Translations under genes and position numbers: made by a program | Shown: piece after piece, positions 35,325 through 44,162 of the stretch | Layout: each line of letters starts with the position of its first letter | Numbering within the stretch: position 1 is the first letter of the stretch | Notes under the pieces: generated by a model | Database searches by the model: none | What the model was told of the DNA's origin: nothing | Seen by the model: the letters and a program-made list of their open reading frames with translations, nothing else | Source: Flavobacterium rhamnosiphilum | GTDB lineage: Bacteria; Bacteroidota; Bacteroidia; Flavobacteriales; Flavobacteriaceae | DNA: 64,000 nucleotides | Assembly: GCF_004349195.1 (NCBI RefSeq) | Contig: NZ_SMLG01000016.1 | Location: 1-64,000 of the forward strand | Reading direction: 5' to 3'

Positions 35325-35690
35325 ATGGAAAATAACGATTTAAGTTCAAAAAAAACGAACAATAAGCAAAATACAAATGAAGGATTTAGCGGTAAAAACT
35401 TACCTGAAGATTATAATTCCGACGTATCACATTTGAAAACAGAAGTAGAAACTGATGCACATGGAAATCAAAAAATTGTTCAAAGAGCACGCAATATAGA
35501 CGGAACTTTGAAACAGAATGAGGATAGTACTCCTAAAAATTTAAGTTCTGATACCGCGAATGTTTCCGAAGAACAAGCTAAAAAAATGGTAGAAAATAAA
35601 GATCACAACTCGGATATCATTCCTAACCGTTATCCGAATGAGCATCCTGATAATAAAGAAGACCGAGGGAATATAAAACTGGATGAATAA
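35325..35690 (+). CDS. hypothetical hydrophilic, probably disordered protein
   Basis: 121 residues dominated by Asn, Asp, Glu, Lys and Ser, with no hydrophobic core, signal peptide or membrane segment. A weak repeated motif of acidic-Asn type recurs (PEDYNSDVSH, KDHNSDIIPN, NEHPDNKEDR). It resembles small stress-associated or general-stress proteins by composition only. It has its own terminator, which supports it being a real gene. Confidence 0.6.
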   Translation: MENNDLSSKKTNNKQNTNEGFSGKNLPEDYNSDVSHLKTEVETDAHGNQKIVQRARNIDGTLKQNEDSTPKNLSSDTANVSEEQAKKMVENKDHNSDIIPNRYPNEHPDNKEDRGNIKLDE

Positions 35691-35708
35691 AAATTGATTT
35701 TTTTTCAT

Positions 35709-35749
35709 AAAAAAAACCAGATTTCAGCAACGAAATCTGGCTTTTTTTT
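35709..35749. terminator. bidirectional terminator
   Basis: The stem AACCAGATTTC / GAAATCTGGCTT with long A and T tracts lies between convergent genes. Confidence 0.85.
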
Positions 35750-35783
35750 ATGGCGTGATTAAAACTAATTTAATTTCAAAAAA

Positions 35784-36446
35784 TCAACTATCAGTAGAAA
35801 CGTTTGATTCTGAATTTACTCGTTTCATTTTCCCAATCCCAATCAGTAAAGTTCCAAAAAAAAGAAAAGCCAATAGCATAAAAAAGCTATTCAGCAATAC
35901 TGTATTGTAGCCCAAAAGAATCACATCGACAAACGGATACGGGTAAAAACTAAAAAAAGCACCCCGAATTAACGTGTAAACCAAATACACCGAAGGAAAA
36001 ATCAACCACGGAAAAATGTCTTTGAATTCCAATGTTTTTTTAGGAACAAATAGAATCCAATATATCAAAACCAATAGTGGAATAACCAAATGCAACAATT
36101 CATCCACTACTTTTTGAGAACCCGTTGGAGCCCATAAAAATCGTAGAATCGCATTGTAAACAAGTCCTACAATGGTGATATATAATGTAATTGCTGTTGT
36201 ATTTTTAGGTTTCAAAAAAAACAAACCCCATTTGGATTTTGGCTTCAGCCAAAGAAAAGTAAAACATATTGCCACCAAAATATTCGTTTGAATGGTGAAA
36301 AAACTAAAAAACCGAACAATTGTTTCCGGAAGCGAAGCCACACGATTGATAATGATAAGATACAATTGCAATACAACAGCAAACCAACCGACAATAGCTA
36401 TAATTGCAAAAAAACGAGAATTCAATTTTAAAGATTTATCCTGCAT
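35784..36446 (-). CDS. Pr6Pr family membrane protein
   Basis: A 220-residue protein with six predicted membrane helices. VRFFSFFTIQTNILVAICF, the HLVIPLLVLIYWILF helix and SFYPYPFVDVILLGY are typical of Pr6Pr (FAR-17a/AIG1-like) proteins. Distant eukaryotic relatives hydrolyse lipid esters; the bacterial role is unknown. Confidence 0.8.
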   Translation of the reverse strand: MQDKSLKLNSRFFAIIAIVGWFAVVLQLYLIIINRVASLPETIVRFFSFFTIQTNILVAICFTFLWLKPKSKWGLFFLKPKNTTAITLYITIVGLVYNAILRFLWAPTGSQKVVDELLHLVIPLLVLIYWILFVPKKTLEFKDIFPWLIFPSVYLVYTLIRGAFFSFYPYPFVDVILLGYNTVLLNSFFMLLAFLFFGTLLIGIGKMKRVNSESNVSTDS

Positions 36447-36582
36447 ATTTTTTAAAGTATAAAATTAATTAACAACTACATTTACAAATCCACGAATGCT
36501 AAAACTTGAGATACTATTTTGATTTCCGAAAGGAAACCAGCAAACTTTTGTTTATTTTTACAAACTTACAAAAAGAAATTCT

Positions 36583-37953
36583 ATGTCAAATATGCTTCCG
36601 TTTTTATTGATTTTCATCGTTGCGCTCGCCATTGGTATTTTCATTGGCAAACTCATTTTTTCTGCCCGATTCCAGTTGGAAAAAATTAGTTTAGAGGAAA
36701 AACTAATTGCATTTTCTTCTCAATTCAATCAACTGAAAGAGCAGATTATTGTTGACAAAACAACTTTTGAAAAGCAATTAGAAAGCACCAATACTGAGAA
36801 AGAAAGCATTCGAAACGAAAAAGACAGTCTGGCAATCCAGCTTTCTAAAAAGGAAGTTGATTTTGAAAATCTTTGGGAACGCAACAAAGAACAAAAAGAA
36901 GAAGTGGAGAAATTACAGGAAAAATTCACCAAGGAATTTGAGAATCTCGCCAATAAAATATTAGAAGAAAAGTCCACTAAATTTACGGAACAGAACAAGG
37001 AAAATATGAAAAATATCTTGACGCCTTTACAGGATAAAATTCATTTGTTCGAAAAGAAAGTCGAAGATACTCACAAAGAAAGTATTGATTATCATGCGGC
37101 TTTGCGCCAACAAATTCTAGGCTTACGAGAAATGAATATCCAAATGAGCAAGGAAACCATCAACTTGACAAAAGCTTTGAAAGGCGACAGCAAGATGCAG
37201 GGAAATTGGGGCGAATTGGTTTTGGAACGCGTTCTTGAAAAATCAGGATTAGAGAAAGGCCGTGAATACGAAGTGCAACAAGCTTTCACTACCGAAGATG
37301 GAAATCGCGTTTTCCCTGACGTTGTCATCAATCTGCCAGACGGCAAAAAGATGATTGTTGATTCTAAAGTTTCTTTGACTGCTTATGAAAAATACATCAA
37401 TGAGGAAGATGACGATATGAAAATTGGATTTTTAAAAGAACATGTCAATTCCATCAAACGCCACGTAGAACAATTGGGCAATAAAAATTACCACGATTTA
37501 TATCAAATAGAAAGTCCTGATTTCGTTTTGCTTTTTATCCCAATTGAACCTGCTTTTGCCATGGCGCTCAATGAGGATACAAGTTTGTACAACAAAGCAT
37601 TCGAGAAAAACATTGTCATTGTTACGCCAGCTACTTTATTAGCTACTTTACGAACGATTGACAGCATGTGGACCAACCAAAAGCAACAGGAAAACGCTTT
37701 GGAAATTGCACGACAAGCAGGTGCTTTGTATGATAAATTTGAAGGTTTTGTAGGTGATTTAATCAAAATTGGTAAAAAAATAGACGAAAGCAAAATTGAA
37801 TACAGCGGTGCCATGAACAAATTGGTGGAAGGAAAAGGAAACCTGATTGTGAGTGTAGAAAAATTAAAAAAAATGGGAGCCAAAGCGAAGAAAGCACTTC
37901 CGGAAAGCATATTAAATCGAGCAGAAAAAGACGAAAATCAACTTTTAAACTAA
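36583..37953 (+). CDS. rmuC: DNA recombination protein RmuC
   Basis: A 456-residue protein. A membrane anchor (residues 4-25) is followed by a coiled coil to about 150 (EKQLESTNTEKESIRNEKDS), then the RmuC nuclease-like domain: GNWGELVLERVLEKSGLEKG, VFPDVVINLPDGKKMIVDSK with acidic and Lys residues of a PD-(D/E)xK-type core, and VIVTPATLLATLRTI. It limits DNA inversion at short repeats in E. coli. The next two genes follow closely. Confidence 0.92.
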   Translation: MSNMLPFLLIFIVALAIGIFIGKLIFSARFQLEKISLEEKLIAFSSQFNQLKEQIIVDKTTFEKQLESTNTEKESIRNEKDSLAIQLSKKEVDFENLWERNKEQKEEVEKLQEKFTKEFENLANKILEEKSTKFTEQNKENMKNILTPLQDKIHLFEKKVEDTHKESIDYHAALRQQILGLREMNIQMSKETINLTKALKGDSKMQGNWGELVLERVLEKSGLEKGREYEVQQAFTTEDGNRVFPDVVINLPDGKKMIVDSKVSLTAYEKYINEEDDDMKIGFLKEHVNSIKRHVEQLGNKNYHDLYQIESPDFVLLFIPIEPAFAMALNEDTSLYNKAFEKNIVIVTPATLLATLRTIDSMWTNQKQQENALEIARQAGALYDKFEGFVGDLIKIGKKIDESKIEYSGAMNKLVEGKGNLIVSVEKLKKMGAKAKKALPESILNRAEKDENQLLN

Positions 37954-37960
37954 ACAAAAA

Positions 37961-38326
37961 ATGAGGAAATTTTTAATGATTATTACCGCAATACTTGTAA
38001 TATCAGTTGCCGGTTATTTCGCTTTTTTATACAATGCCACGTATAGCGAAGGTGTACGTTCTGGCGAATTAATAAAAGTGAGCCGCAAAGGAGTTGCTTT
38101 CAAAACTTGGGAAGGTGAAATAAGCCAAGGAATTTCCGGAGCACAGATTTTCTCTTTTTCGGTGATGGACAGTGAGGAAAAAGTGATTACTGATTTGAAA
38201 GATATGGAAGGTAAATATGTTCAGGTAACTTATGTGGAACGCTATAGAACATTTCCTTGGTGGGGCGATACGCGCTATTTTATCACAGACGTAAAAATGG
38301 TAAACTCTCCTTTTAAAATAAAATAA
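37961..38326 (+). CDS. hypothetical single-pass membrane protein
   Basis: 121 residues: an N-terminal membrane helix (IITAILVISVAGYFAFLY), then a small beta-rich domain (GVRSGELIKVSRKGVAFKTW, then VQVTYVERYRTFPWWGDTRY). Homologues in this group are often labelled as 6-phosphogluconate dehydrogenase by error; no such domain is present. It lies 7 bases after rmuC and abuts the thioesterase gene. Confidence 0.7.
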   Translation: MRKFLMIITAILVISVAGYFAFLYNATYSEGVRSGELIKVSRKGVAFKTWEGEISQGISGAQIFSFSVMDSEEKVITDLKDMEGKYVQVTYVERYRTFPWWGDTRYFITDVKMVNSPFKIK

Positions 38327-38872
38327 ATGAACCGTACCTTTAAAACTGTCGCATCTTCTAATATCAGCATTTCAGAATTGATGTTGCCGTCACACACTAA
38401 TTTTAGCGGAAAGATACACGGAGGTTATATTTTGTCTTTATTGGATCAAATCGCTTTTGCCTGCGCTTCAAAATTTTCGGGAAATTATTGTGTTACCGCT
38501 TCAGTAGATACCGTAAATTTCTTAAAACCAATAGAAGTAGGCGAACTCGTTACAATGAAAGCAAGTGTCAATTATGTAGGTAACAGTTCGATGATTATTG
38601 GTATTCGTGTAGAAGCCGAGAACATTCAAACGGGAAAAATCAAACACTGTAACTCATCCTATTTTACTATGGTCGCCAAAGACAAAGAAGGCAAGAGCAT
38701 GGTTGTTCCCGGATTAATTCTGTCCAATCTTAATGAAGTACGTCGCTTTTGCAATTGCATCAAACAAATAGCCCTAAAAAAGGAAAAAGACCTACACGAA
38801 GAAGAGTTTGATTACACCTCAAAAGAATCATTTGAGAGCTTAAAAAAATACAACATTAAGTTAGCACTATAA
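38327..38872 (+). CDS. acyl-CoA thioesterase, hotdog fold
   Basis: A 181-residue enzyme of the YciA/BACH type that hydrolyses acyl-CoA to free acid and CoA. The active-site region is HTNFSGKIHGGYILSLLDQ and the second strand set is CVTASVDTVNFLKPIEVGE. The ATG follows the stop of the previous gene without a gap. It is probably the third gene of an rmuC operon. Confidence 0.88.
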   Translation: MNRTFKTVASSNISISELMLPSHTNFSGKIHGGYILSLLDQIAFACASKFSGNYCVTASVDTVNFLKPIEVGELVTMKASVNYVGNSSMIIGIRVEAENIQTGKIKHCNSSYFTMVAKDKEGKSMVVPGLILSNLNEVRRFCNCIKQIALKKEKDLHEEEFDYTSKESFESLKKYNIKLAL

Positions 38873-38964
38873 TTACGCTAACCATTAACTGTCTCATTCG
38901 TAAAAACTACCTTTCTACGAATATTACATTTAGAATTACGATCTAATTTCTGATTAAAAAATCC

Positions 38965-38996
38965 TTGAAAAATTAACTGATTTAGTAATTTTTCAA
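38965..38996. terminator. possible terminator hairpin
   Basis: TTGAAAAATTA / TAATTTTTCAA is a perfect 11-base inverted repeat, AT-rich, downstream of the thioesterase gene. It is weak as a terminator. Confidence 0.4.
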
Positions 38997-39061
38997 CGGC
39001 TCAATACTTTTATTTCTTCTATTTATTTCGTAACTTTAAGTAATTTAATTCATAAACCACT

Positions 39062-39601
39062 ATGAAAAAAATTACTCTAATAGTATTACTCATTATTGCT
39101 TTTAGAACTATTGCTCAAGAAAAAATGGTGACATATGGAGGTATCATACATTTTGAAGCTTCAATTCCATTATTTGAAGAAGTGAAAGCAATGAATGAAA
39201 AAACAACCTGTATTTTGATAACTAAAACGGGACAGATTGCTTGTTGGATGAACATCAAAGATTTCAAATTTGAAAGAAATCTGATGGAAGAACATTTTAA
39301 TGAAAACTACATGGAAAGCAAACGATATCCCAAAGCAGTTTTTAAAGGTAAAATCGATAAATTCGATTTAAAAAACATCAATTCTGTCGCTAAGGAATGT
39401 AAAATAAATGGAAAAATTACCATTCATGGCAGAACTAGAAAAATAAGTATTAGTGGCACCTTGAAAAAAGTGGATAAACGAATTGAAATTAACGCTGAAT
39501 TTCCCTTAAACACCGATGATTTTATGATTGAAATTCCTTTTATTGTTCGCAGCAAAATATCTAAAAGTGTAAACACTCAACTCATTTGTGTTTTAGAATA
39601 A
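39062..39601 (+). CDS. YceI-like exported lipid-binding domain protein
   Basis: A 179-residue protein with a signal peptide (ITLIVLLIIAFRTIAQ). The core follows the YceI pattern: GGIIHFEASIPLFEEVKAMN, then FNENYMESKRYPKAVFKGKI and ITIHGRTRKISISGTL. Members form lipocalin-like barrels that bind isoprenoids. It ends 2 bases from the convergent oxidoreductase gene. Confidence 0.82.
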   Translation: MKKITLIVLLIIAFRTIAQEKMVTYGGIIHFEASIPLFEEVKAMNEKTTCILITKTGQIACWMNIKDFKFERNLMEEHFNENYMESKRYPKAVFKGKIDKFDLKNINSVAKECKINGKITIHGRTRKISISGTLKKVDKRIEINAEFPLNTDDFMIEIPFIVRSKISKSVNTQLICVLE

Positions 39602-39603
39602 AT

Positions 39604-40521
39604 CTATTTTGCTAAACAATCCCTTAATGCCGCTTCTAGATTTTTAAATTTAAATTGAAAACCTGTTTGTTCAATCTTATCAGATGACACCCTTCTTCCG
39701 GTTAAGACAATTATTGCCATTTCGCCCATTGCAAATTTTAATACAAAAGCAGGAATATTGGGCAACCAAATAGAATATCCAAAAATACGTGCCAATGTTT
39801 TAGAAAAAATAGTATTGGTGGTATTGTCATTCATTGCTCCGTTATAAGGTCCTTCCATATTTGAATCAACAATTGCCTGAAAATAGATGTTACATAAATC
39901 ATCAACATGAATCCATGGCATGTATTGCTTGCCGGAACCCAATGCAGAACCCAATCTAAACTTGAATAAAGGAACCAGTCGCTTCAAAAAACCATCATTT
40001 TTCCCTAATACTAATCCGGTACGGATTTTTACGGTGCGAATGTTTAAGTTTTCAATAAAATCCAAAGCGCCTTCCCATCTCTGGCATGTATATCCCAGGA
40101 AATCATTTGCAGGAGGTGTGTCTTCTGAACAAATCTCTTCGCCATTTACGGCACCGTAAATACCTACGGCCGAAGCTGAAATAAAAGCTTCCAGTTTTTT
40201 ATTGTTCTTTTTTAAAACGGAATACAACAACTGAGTAGATTTTTCCCGACTGTCTATAATAGCTGCTTTTCGTTTGGCTGTCCATCTTTTCTCGGCAATA
40301 TTTTCACCTGCTAAGTGAATTATATAATCAGCTTTTAAAACCGCTTCTTCCTCGATAGTCTGATTTATAACATCCCATTTGTAATAGAAAATGTCACCTT
40401 TGTTTTGTTTTTCACTTCTACTCAAGATGGAAACTGAGTACCCTTTCGCTATCAACAAGCCTGTTAAATGGCTTCCGATAAATCCTGAACCTCCGCTGAT
40501 TAATACATTTTTTTTCATCAT
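39604..40521 (-). CDS. TIGR01777 family NAD-dependent epimerase/oxidoreductase (YfcH-like)
   Basis: A 305-residue short-chain dehydrogenase of the extended type. The Rossmann motif is ISGGSGFIGSHLTGLL, then YIIHLAGENIAEKRWT, the active-site region SASAVGIYG, and a C-terminal DUF1731-like part. The substrate is unknown. In flavobacteria this gene often travels with photolyase and SRPBCC genes; here they are on the same strand 370 bases upstream, past two repeats. Confidence 0.85.
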   Translation of the reverse strand: MMKKNVLISGGSGFIGSHLTGLLIAKGYSVSILSRSEKQNKGDIFYYKWDVINQTIEEEAVLKADYIIHLAGENIAEKRWTAKRKAAIIDSREKSTQLLYSVLKKNNKKLEAFISASAVGIYGAVNGEEICSEDTPPANDFLGYTCQRWEGALDFIENLNIRTVKIRTGLVLGKNDGFLKRLVPLFKFRLGSALGSGKQYMPWIHVDDLCNIYFQAIVDSNMEGPYNGAMNDNTTNTIFSKTLARIFGYSIWLPNIPAFVLKFAMGEMAIIVLTGRRVSSDKIEQTGFQFKFKNLEAALRDCLAK

Positions 40522-40602
40522 AATGTAAAGCTAATGATTTATAGCTGTCTAAAAAATACATTAAATTTTGTTTAACATTCTAACTATATAGTTAGATAGA
40601 AT

Positions 40603-40663
40603 TTGTCATTCCGAGGAAGGACAAAAATGTGGCAACCCATTATAATAATAATAATAATAATAA
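40603..40663. repeat. GTCATTCCGAGGAAGGA-type repeat and TAA microsatellite
   Basis: GTCATTCCGAGGAAGGACAA is a half-copy of the repeat that forms the internal hairpin of element A1. It is followed at 40641-40663 by about seven TAA units, into which the next element is inserted. Confidence 0.6.
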
Positions 40664-40859
40664 AACCCGTTAGGTGCAATTGATTTTTACCACATAGAAA
40701 TTATAGTATTTAAAAAGAGTTTGATAGATGTTTTACTTTTCACATAGTCAAACTATGCAAAAAATAGTGCTGTTTTCTATTATTCCTTTAATTATAAGTT
40801 TCATTTCTATGTTTCTATGTGGTAAAAAGAAATATTTTTTGAATTACACCCAACGGGTT
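40664..40859. mobile_element. 196-bp palindromic element
   Basis: Inverted ends AACCCGTTAGGTGCAATT and, at the right, the complement of AACCCGTTGGGTGTAATT. An inner pair, TTTACCACATAGAAA, also occurs in element B1. TAA repeats flank both sides, so a target duplication cannot be told from microsatellite. There is no coding sequence. Confidence 0.6.
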
Positions 40860-40891
40860 AATAATAATAGAAATACTAATCAATAATAGTT

Positions 40892-42187
40892 TTACTTCAG
40901 AATTCCGGCTTTGTACGTGGCAATCGCTCTGTCTCTGGCAAAAGCATGATCCACCATTGGTTTTCCGTATCCTAAATCAAATTCTTTTATCCATTTACGG
41001 ATGTAGATTCCTTTCTCGTCGAATTTTTTTTGTTGGATTTCCGGATTGAAAACTCTGAAATAAGGCGCTGCATCGCAACCGGTTCCTGCTGCCCATTGCC
41101 AGTTTCCAACATTAGCAGACAATTCGTAATCCAATAATTTTTCGGCAAAATAAGCCTCTCCCCATTGCCACTGAATCAATAAATGCTTGCAGAGAAAACT
41201 CGCTACCACCATTCGGACTCTGTTGTGCATGTATCCGGTTTCATTGAGTTGACGCATTCCGGCATCCACCATAGGATAACCCGTAGTTCCCGAACACCAG
41301 CGTTTGAAATCATCTTCGTTATTGCGCCATTGAATGCCATCATACGCTGATTTGAAGTTTTGGGTAACAACTTTTGGAAAACTGAATAAAATTTGCATGA
41401 AGAATTCTCTCCAAATCAGTTCACTCAAAAAAACATCATTTTTGTGAAATGCCCAATTGACTAATTTCCGAATGCTTACTGTTCCAAAACGCAAATGTGG
41501 TGAAAGATAGGAGGTTTTATCCAAGGCTGGAAAATCTCTTATATCTTGATAATTTGCAATGAATTTTAAGTTGTGCGGCTTTACTTTTATTGAATTTTCT
41601 TCGAAACCGATTTGTTTCAAAGATGGAAAAACAAAGTCACTTTTATAAAAATTAGAAAATGTATCGAAAGTATCATATTCTTGAACCGGAGCCATTGATT
41701 TGTATTTTTCCACCCATTTATTTTTATAAGGTGTATAAACGGTGTACGGCAATCCATCGGCTTTTGTGATTTCTTTTTCTTCAAAAATGACTTGGTCTTT
41801 AAAAGAATGCGGAGTTATTTTATTTGATTCCAATACTTCAGAAATAACTGTATCTCGTTTTATCGCGTACGGTTCATAATCTTTGTTGAAGAAGACTTCC
41901 TTTACCTCAAATTCTTCTAAAAGCGATTGCCACACATCAAGGGTTTTTCCTTTTTTTACCAAAAGGGAACTTCCTATTTTTTGTAATTGGGCATTTATTT
42001 TAGAAAGTGATTCGTGGATGAATCCTACTCTGGGATCATTTTTTGGTAAACTATCCAAAATGGAATCATCAAAAATAAACAATGGAATAACAGTATTTTT
42101 AGATTTCAAAGCATGGAATAATCCAACGTTATCTTCTAAACGTAAATCGCGTCTGAACCAAAAAAAGGATACTTCTTGTTTCACCAT
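40892..42187 (-). CDS. phrB: deoxyribodipyrimidine photolyase (class I)
   Basis: A 431-residue flavoprotein that repairs cyclobutane pyrimidine dimers with blue light. The N-terminal antenna domain begins FFWFRRDLRLEDN. The C-terminal FAD domain has FMQILFSFPKV, WCSGTTGYPMVDAGMRQLNE, then GYMHNRVRMVVASFLCKHLL, and NVGNWQWAAGTGCDAAPYFR. The stop of the upstream SRPBCC gene and this start share a base (TAATG), so the two are coupled. Confidence 0.95.
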   Translation of the reverse strand: MVKQEVSFFWFRRDLRLEDNVGLFHALKSKNTVIPLFIFDDSILDSLPKNDPRVGFIHESLSKINAQLQKIGSSLLVKKGKTLDVWQSLLEEFEVKEVFFNKDYEPYAIKRDTVISEVLESNKITPHSFKDQVIFEEKEITKADGLPYTVYTPYKNKWVEKYKSMAPVQEYDTFDTFSNFYKSDFVFPSLKQIGFEENSIKVKPHNLKFIANYQDIRDFPALDKTSYLSPHLRFGTVSIRKLVNWAFHKNDVFLSELIWREFFMQILFSFPKVVTQNFKSAYDGIQWRNNEDDFKRWCSGTTGYPMVDAGMRQLNETGYMHNRVRMVVASFLCKHLLIQWQWGEAYFAEKLLDYELSANVGNWQWAAGTGCDAAPYFRVFNPEIQQKKFDEKGIYIRKWIKEFDLGYGKPMVDHAFARDRAIATYKAGILK

Positions 42188-42648
42188 TATTTAGCATTAA
42201 ACAGTTGATCTACCATAACGCGTCTGTGATCAAAAATGGTTTTCAACTTATTTTTCACCACCAATGCATTCATGATTCGGCCAATGAAACCCAAAGGCAA
42301 CGCATAATGAACCAAATCGGTCATTTTTACTCCGTTTTCAGTAGCTTCAAAAAAATGTTTGTGATGCCACAACGCATAAGGTCCAAAACGTTGTTCATCG
42401 ATAAAATAACTGTTCTCTTTTACGAAAGTAATTTCGGTTACCCAAGGCAATTTTAACCCTAAAAGTGGCGTTATTCTGTACTGTATAATTTGCCCCGCGT
42501 ACATCGATTTATTATCGAAATCGGTGATTTCGAAACCCATTGTTTCGGGTGTGATTTTCTGAAGGTTTCTTGGACTGGAAAAAAAAGCCCAACATTCTTC
42601 TAAACTTGCATTAACCTGTTGAACGCTTTCTTTTTTATAAAGTTTCAT
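42187..42648 (-). CDS. SRPBCC family (START-like) ligand-binding protein
   Basis: A 153-residue protein with the START-like helix-grip fold: VNASLEECWAFFSSPRNLQK, then QIIQYRITPLLGLKLPWVTE and the acidic FGPYALWHHKHFFE. The family binds hydrophobic ligands; the ligand is unknown. It is directly coupled to phrB by a TAATG overlap, and lies downstream of the carotenoid genes. Confidence 0.86.
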   Translation of the reverse strand: MKLYKKESVQQVNASLEECWAFFSSPRNLQKITPETMGFEITDFDNKSMYAGQIIQYRITPLLGLKLPWVTEITFVKENSYFIDEQRFGPYALWHHKHFFEATENGVKMTDLVHYALPLGFIGRIMNALVVKNKLKTIFDHRRVMVDQLFNAK

Positions 42649-42721
42649 TTGTGGTAATTATTATTTTTTAATCGAAAATTGTATCGAACTGCGGGTTGCG
42701 TGAGGGATGGCAGTGGAGCTC

Positions 42722-42776
42722 TTTTTTTTGACTACCCTGTCAGGGTTTTGAACCCTGACAGGGTAGTCAAAAAAAA
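42722..42776. repeat. perfect 26-base-arm hairpin
   Basis: The arms 42722-42747 and 42751-42776 are exactly complementary around a TTG loop. Each arm also contains a near-palindromic ACCCTGTCAGGGT. T8 and A8 tails make it a possible bidirectional terminator between crtZ and the SRPBCC gene. The surrounding 42690-42820 holds further inverted words such as GCGGGTTGCGTGAGGG and CAGCGGGTCACGCCC. Confidence 0.85.
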
Positions 42777-42832
42777 AGCGGGAACGTACAGCCCGACCCG
42801 ATTTTTCAGCGGGTCACGCCCAAATGGAATTG

Positions 42833-43273
42833 TTATATTTTATAATACTTGAAAGGCACGAACAACATCCCGAAACACTCGCCATGTTCCTTACCCAAAT
42901 GCTTGTGATGCACTTTGTGTGCTTTTCGCAATCCAATCAAATACTTGTTATTGGTGTTTTTGAACCACTTGAATCGTTGGTGAATTAAGACATCGTGAAT
43001 CATGAAATAACAGAATCCATAAAATGTGATTCCCAGTCCTAGGAAAAAAAGATAGTTCATCCCACCTTCTACTCCATAGTAAAAAAGTACAATACTGGGT
43101 ATCGCAAAAATCACAAAGAAGATGTCATTTCGTTCAAAAACGTTGGCATATTTGGGTTGATGATGATCGGCATGAAAATACCACATCAAACCGTGCATAA
43201 TATACTTATGTGTCAGCCAGGTCACACATTCCATGAAAAGAAAAACGCCTAAAAATATTAAAAAGGAAATCAT
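42833..43273 (-). CDS. crtZ: beta-carotene hydroxylase, CrtZ type
   Basis: A 146-residue membrane di-iron hydroxylase that adds hydroxyls to beta-carotene rings to give zeaxanthin. The His motifs are HKYIMHG, HADHH, HDVLIH and HKVHHKH. Three or four hydrophobic helices are seen. It is third in the crtI-crtB-crtZ run, 47 bases after crtB. Its substrate needs a lycopene cyclase, which is not in the window. Confidence 0.92.
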   Translation of the reverse strand: MISFLIFLGVFLFMECVTWLTHKYIMHGLMWYFHADHHQPKYANVFERNDIFFVIFAIPSIVLFYYGVEGGMNYLFFLGLGITFYGFCYFMIHDVLIHQRFKWFKNTNNKYLIGLRKAHKVHHKHLGKEHGECFGMLFVPFKYYKI

Positions 43274-43320
43274 TGTTTTTTTATTTAATTAAAATAAACG
43301 CTTCTAAATACGTTCCTGAT

Positions 43321-44160
43321 TTAAACTAATTTCAGTTTATAAGACACGAAGGATTTGGCCAAAAGTCCTGCTTTAGTATAATTAGAAACACGAATTCTTG
43401 CCGTTCCAATTTCGTGACAAGGCATGTTTTCTAATTTATTTAAAAGCTTTTTATAATAAACAAAAGCCGTGTAAACTCCAAACTTCGCTTCAATAGGCAA
43501 TTTTAAAATCCCTTGATAAGCAACATCAAAATCTTCCTGAATTTCTTTAACGATTGCAGTTTTAGCCTTTTCATCAAAAGAATTTAAATCGACTCCCGGA
43601 AAATAATTTCGGTTCAAAACTAAAGTATCATCTTTCAAATCGCGCAAGAAATTGACTTTTTGAAAAGCAGAACCCAATCGCATGGCTTCGGATTTTAATT
43701 CCTCATATTTATGGTCTTTTCCGGCAACAAAAACCTTGAGACACATGAGTCCGACCACGTCAGCAGAACCATAAATATATTCATCATATTCCGCTTTACT
43801 ATCGTAATCTGATTTCACTAAATCCAATTTCATACTTTTCAAAAAAGCCTGAATCAAGTCATCGGAAATATTATATTGCTTTACAGTTTGCTGAAAAGAG
43901 TTTAAAATAGGATTCAGACTTATTCCCATATTAAACGATTTATAATATTCTTTTTCGAAATCATTAATCAATTCTTCCTTATCGAAACCGTGAAATGAAT
44001 CCACAATTTCATCGGCAAAACGCACAAAACCGTAAATACTGTAAATAGCATCTCGGATGCTTGGGGAAAGCATATATACCGCCAATGAAAATGAAGTACT
44101 ATAGCTTTTAGTCACCAGTTTACTGCATTTGAAAGATACATCATCAAATAATTGCTTCAT
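43321..44160 (-). CDS. crtB: phytoene synthase
   Basis: A 279-residue enzyme that condenses two geranylgeranyl diphosphates to phytoene. The first Asp-rich motif is FADEIVDSF and the second is FLRDLKDD, preceded by RLGSAFQKVN. YSTSFSLAVYML is the conserved N-terminus. It starts 2 bases after the crtI stop, so translation is coupled. Confidence 0.94.
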   Translation of the reverse strand: MKQLFDDVSFKCSKLVTKSYSTSFSLAVYMLSPSIRDAIYSIYGFVRFADEIVDSFHGFDKEELINDFEKEYYKSFNMGISLNPILNSFQQTVKQYNISDDLIQAFLKSMKLDLVKSDYDSKAEYDEYIYGSADVVGLMCLKVFVAGKDHKYEELKSEAMRLGSAFQKVNFLRDLKDDTLVLNRNYFPGVDLNSFDEKAKTAIVKEIQEDFDVAYQGILKLPIEAKFGVYTAFVYYKKLLNKLENMPCHEIGTARIRVSNYTKAGLLAKSFVSYKLKLV

Positions 44161-44162
44161 AT

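Noticed and set aside
37961..38326. 6-phosphogluconate dehydrogenase
   Set aside because: This label is seen on similar proteins, but at 121 residues with a membrane helix and no Rossmann motif it cannot be that enzyme.
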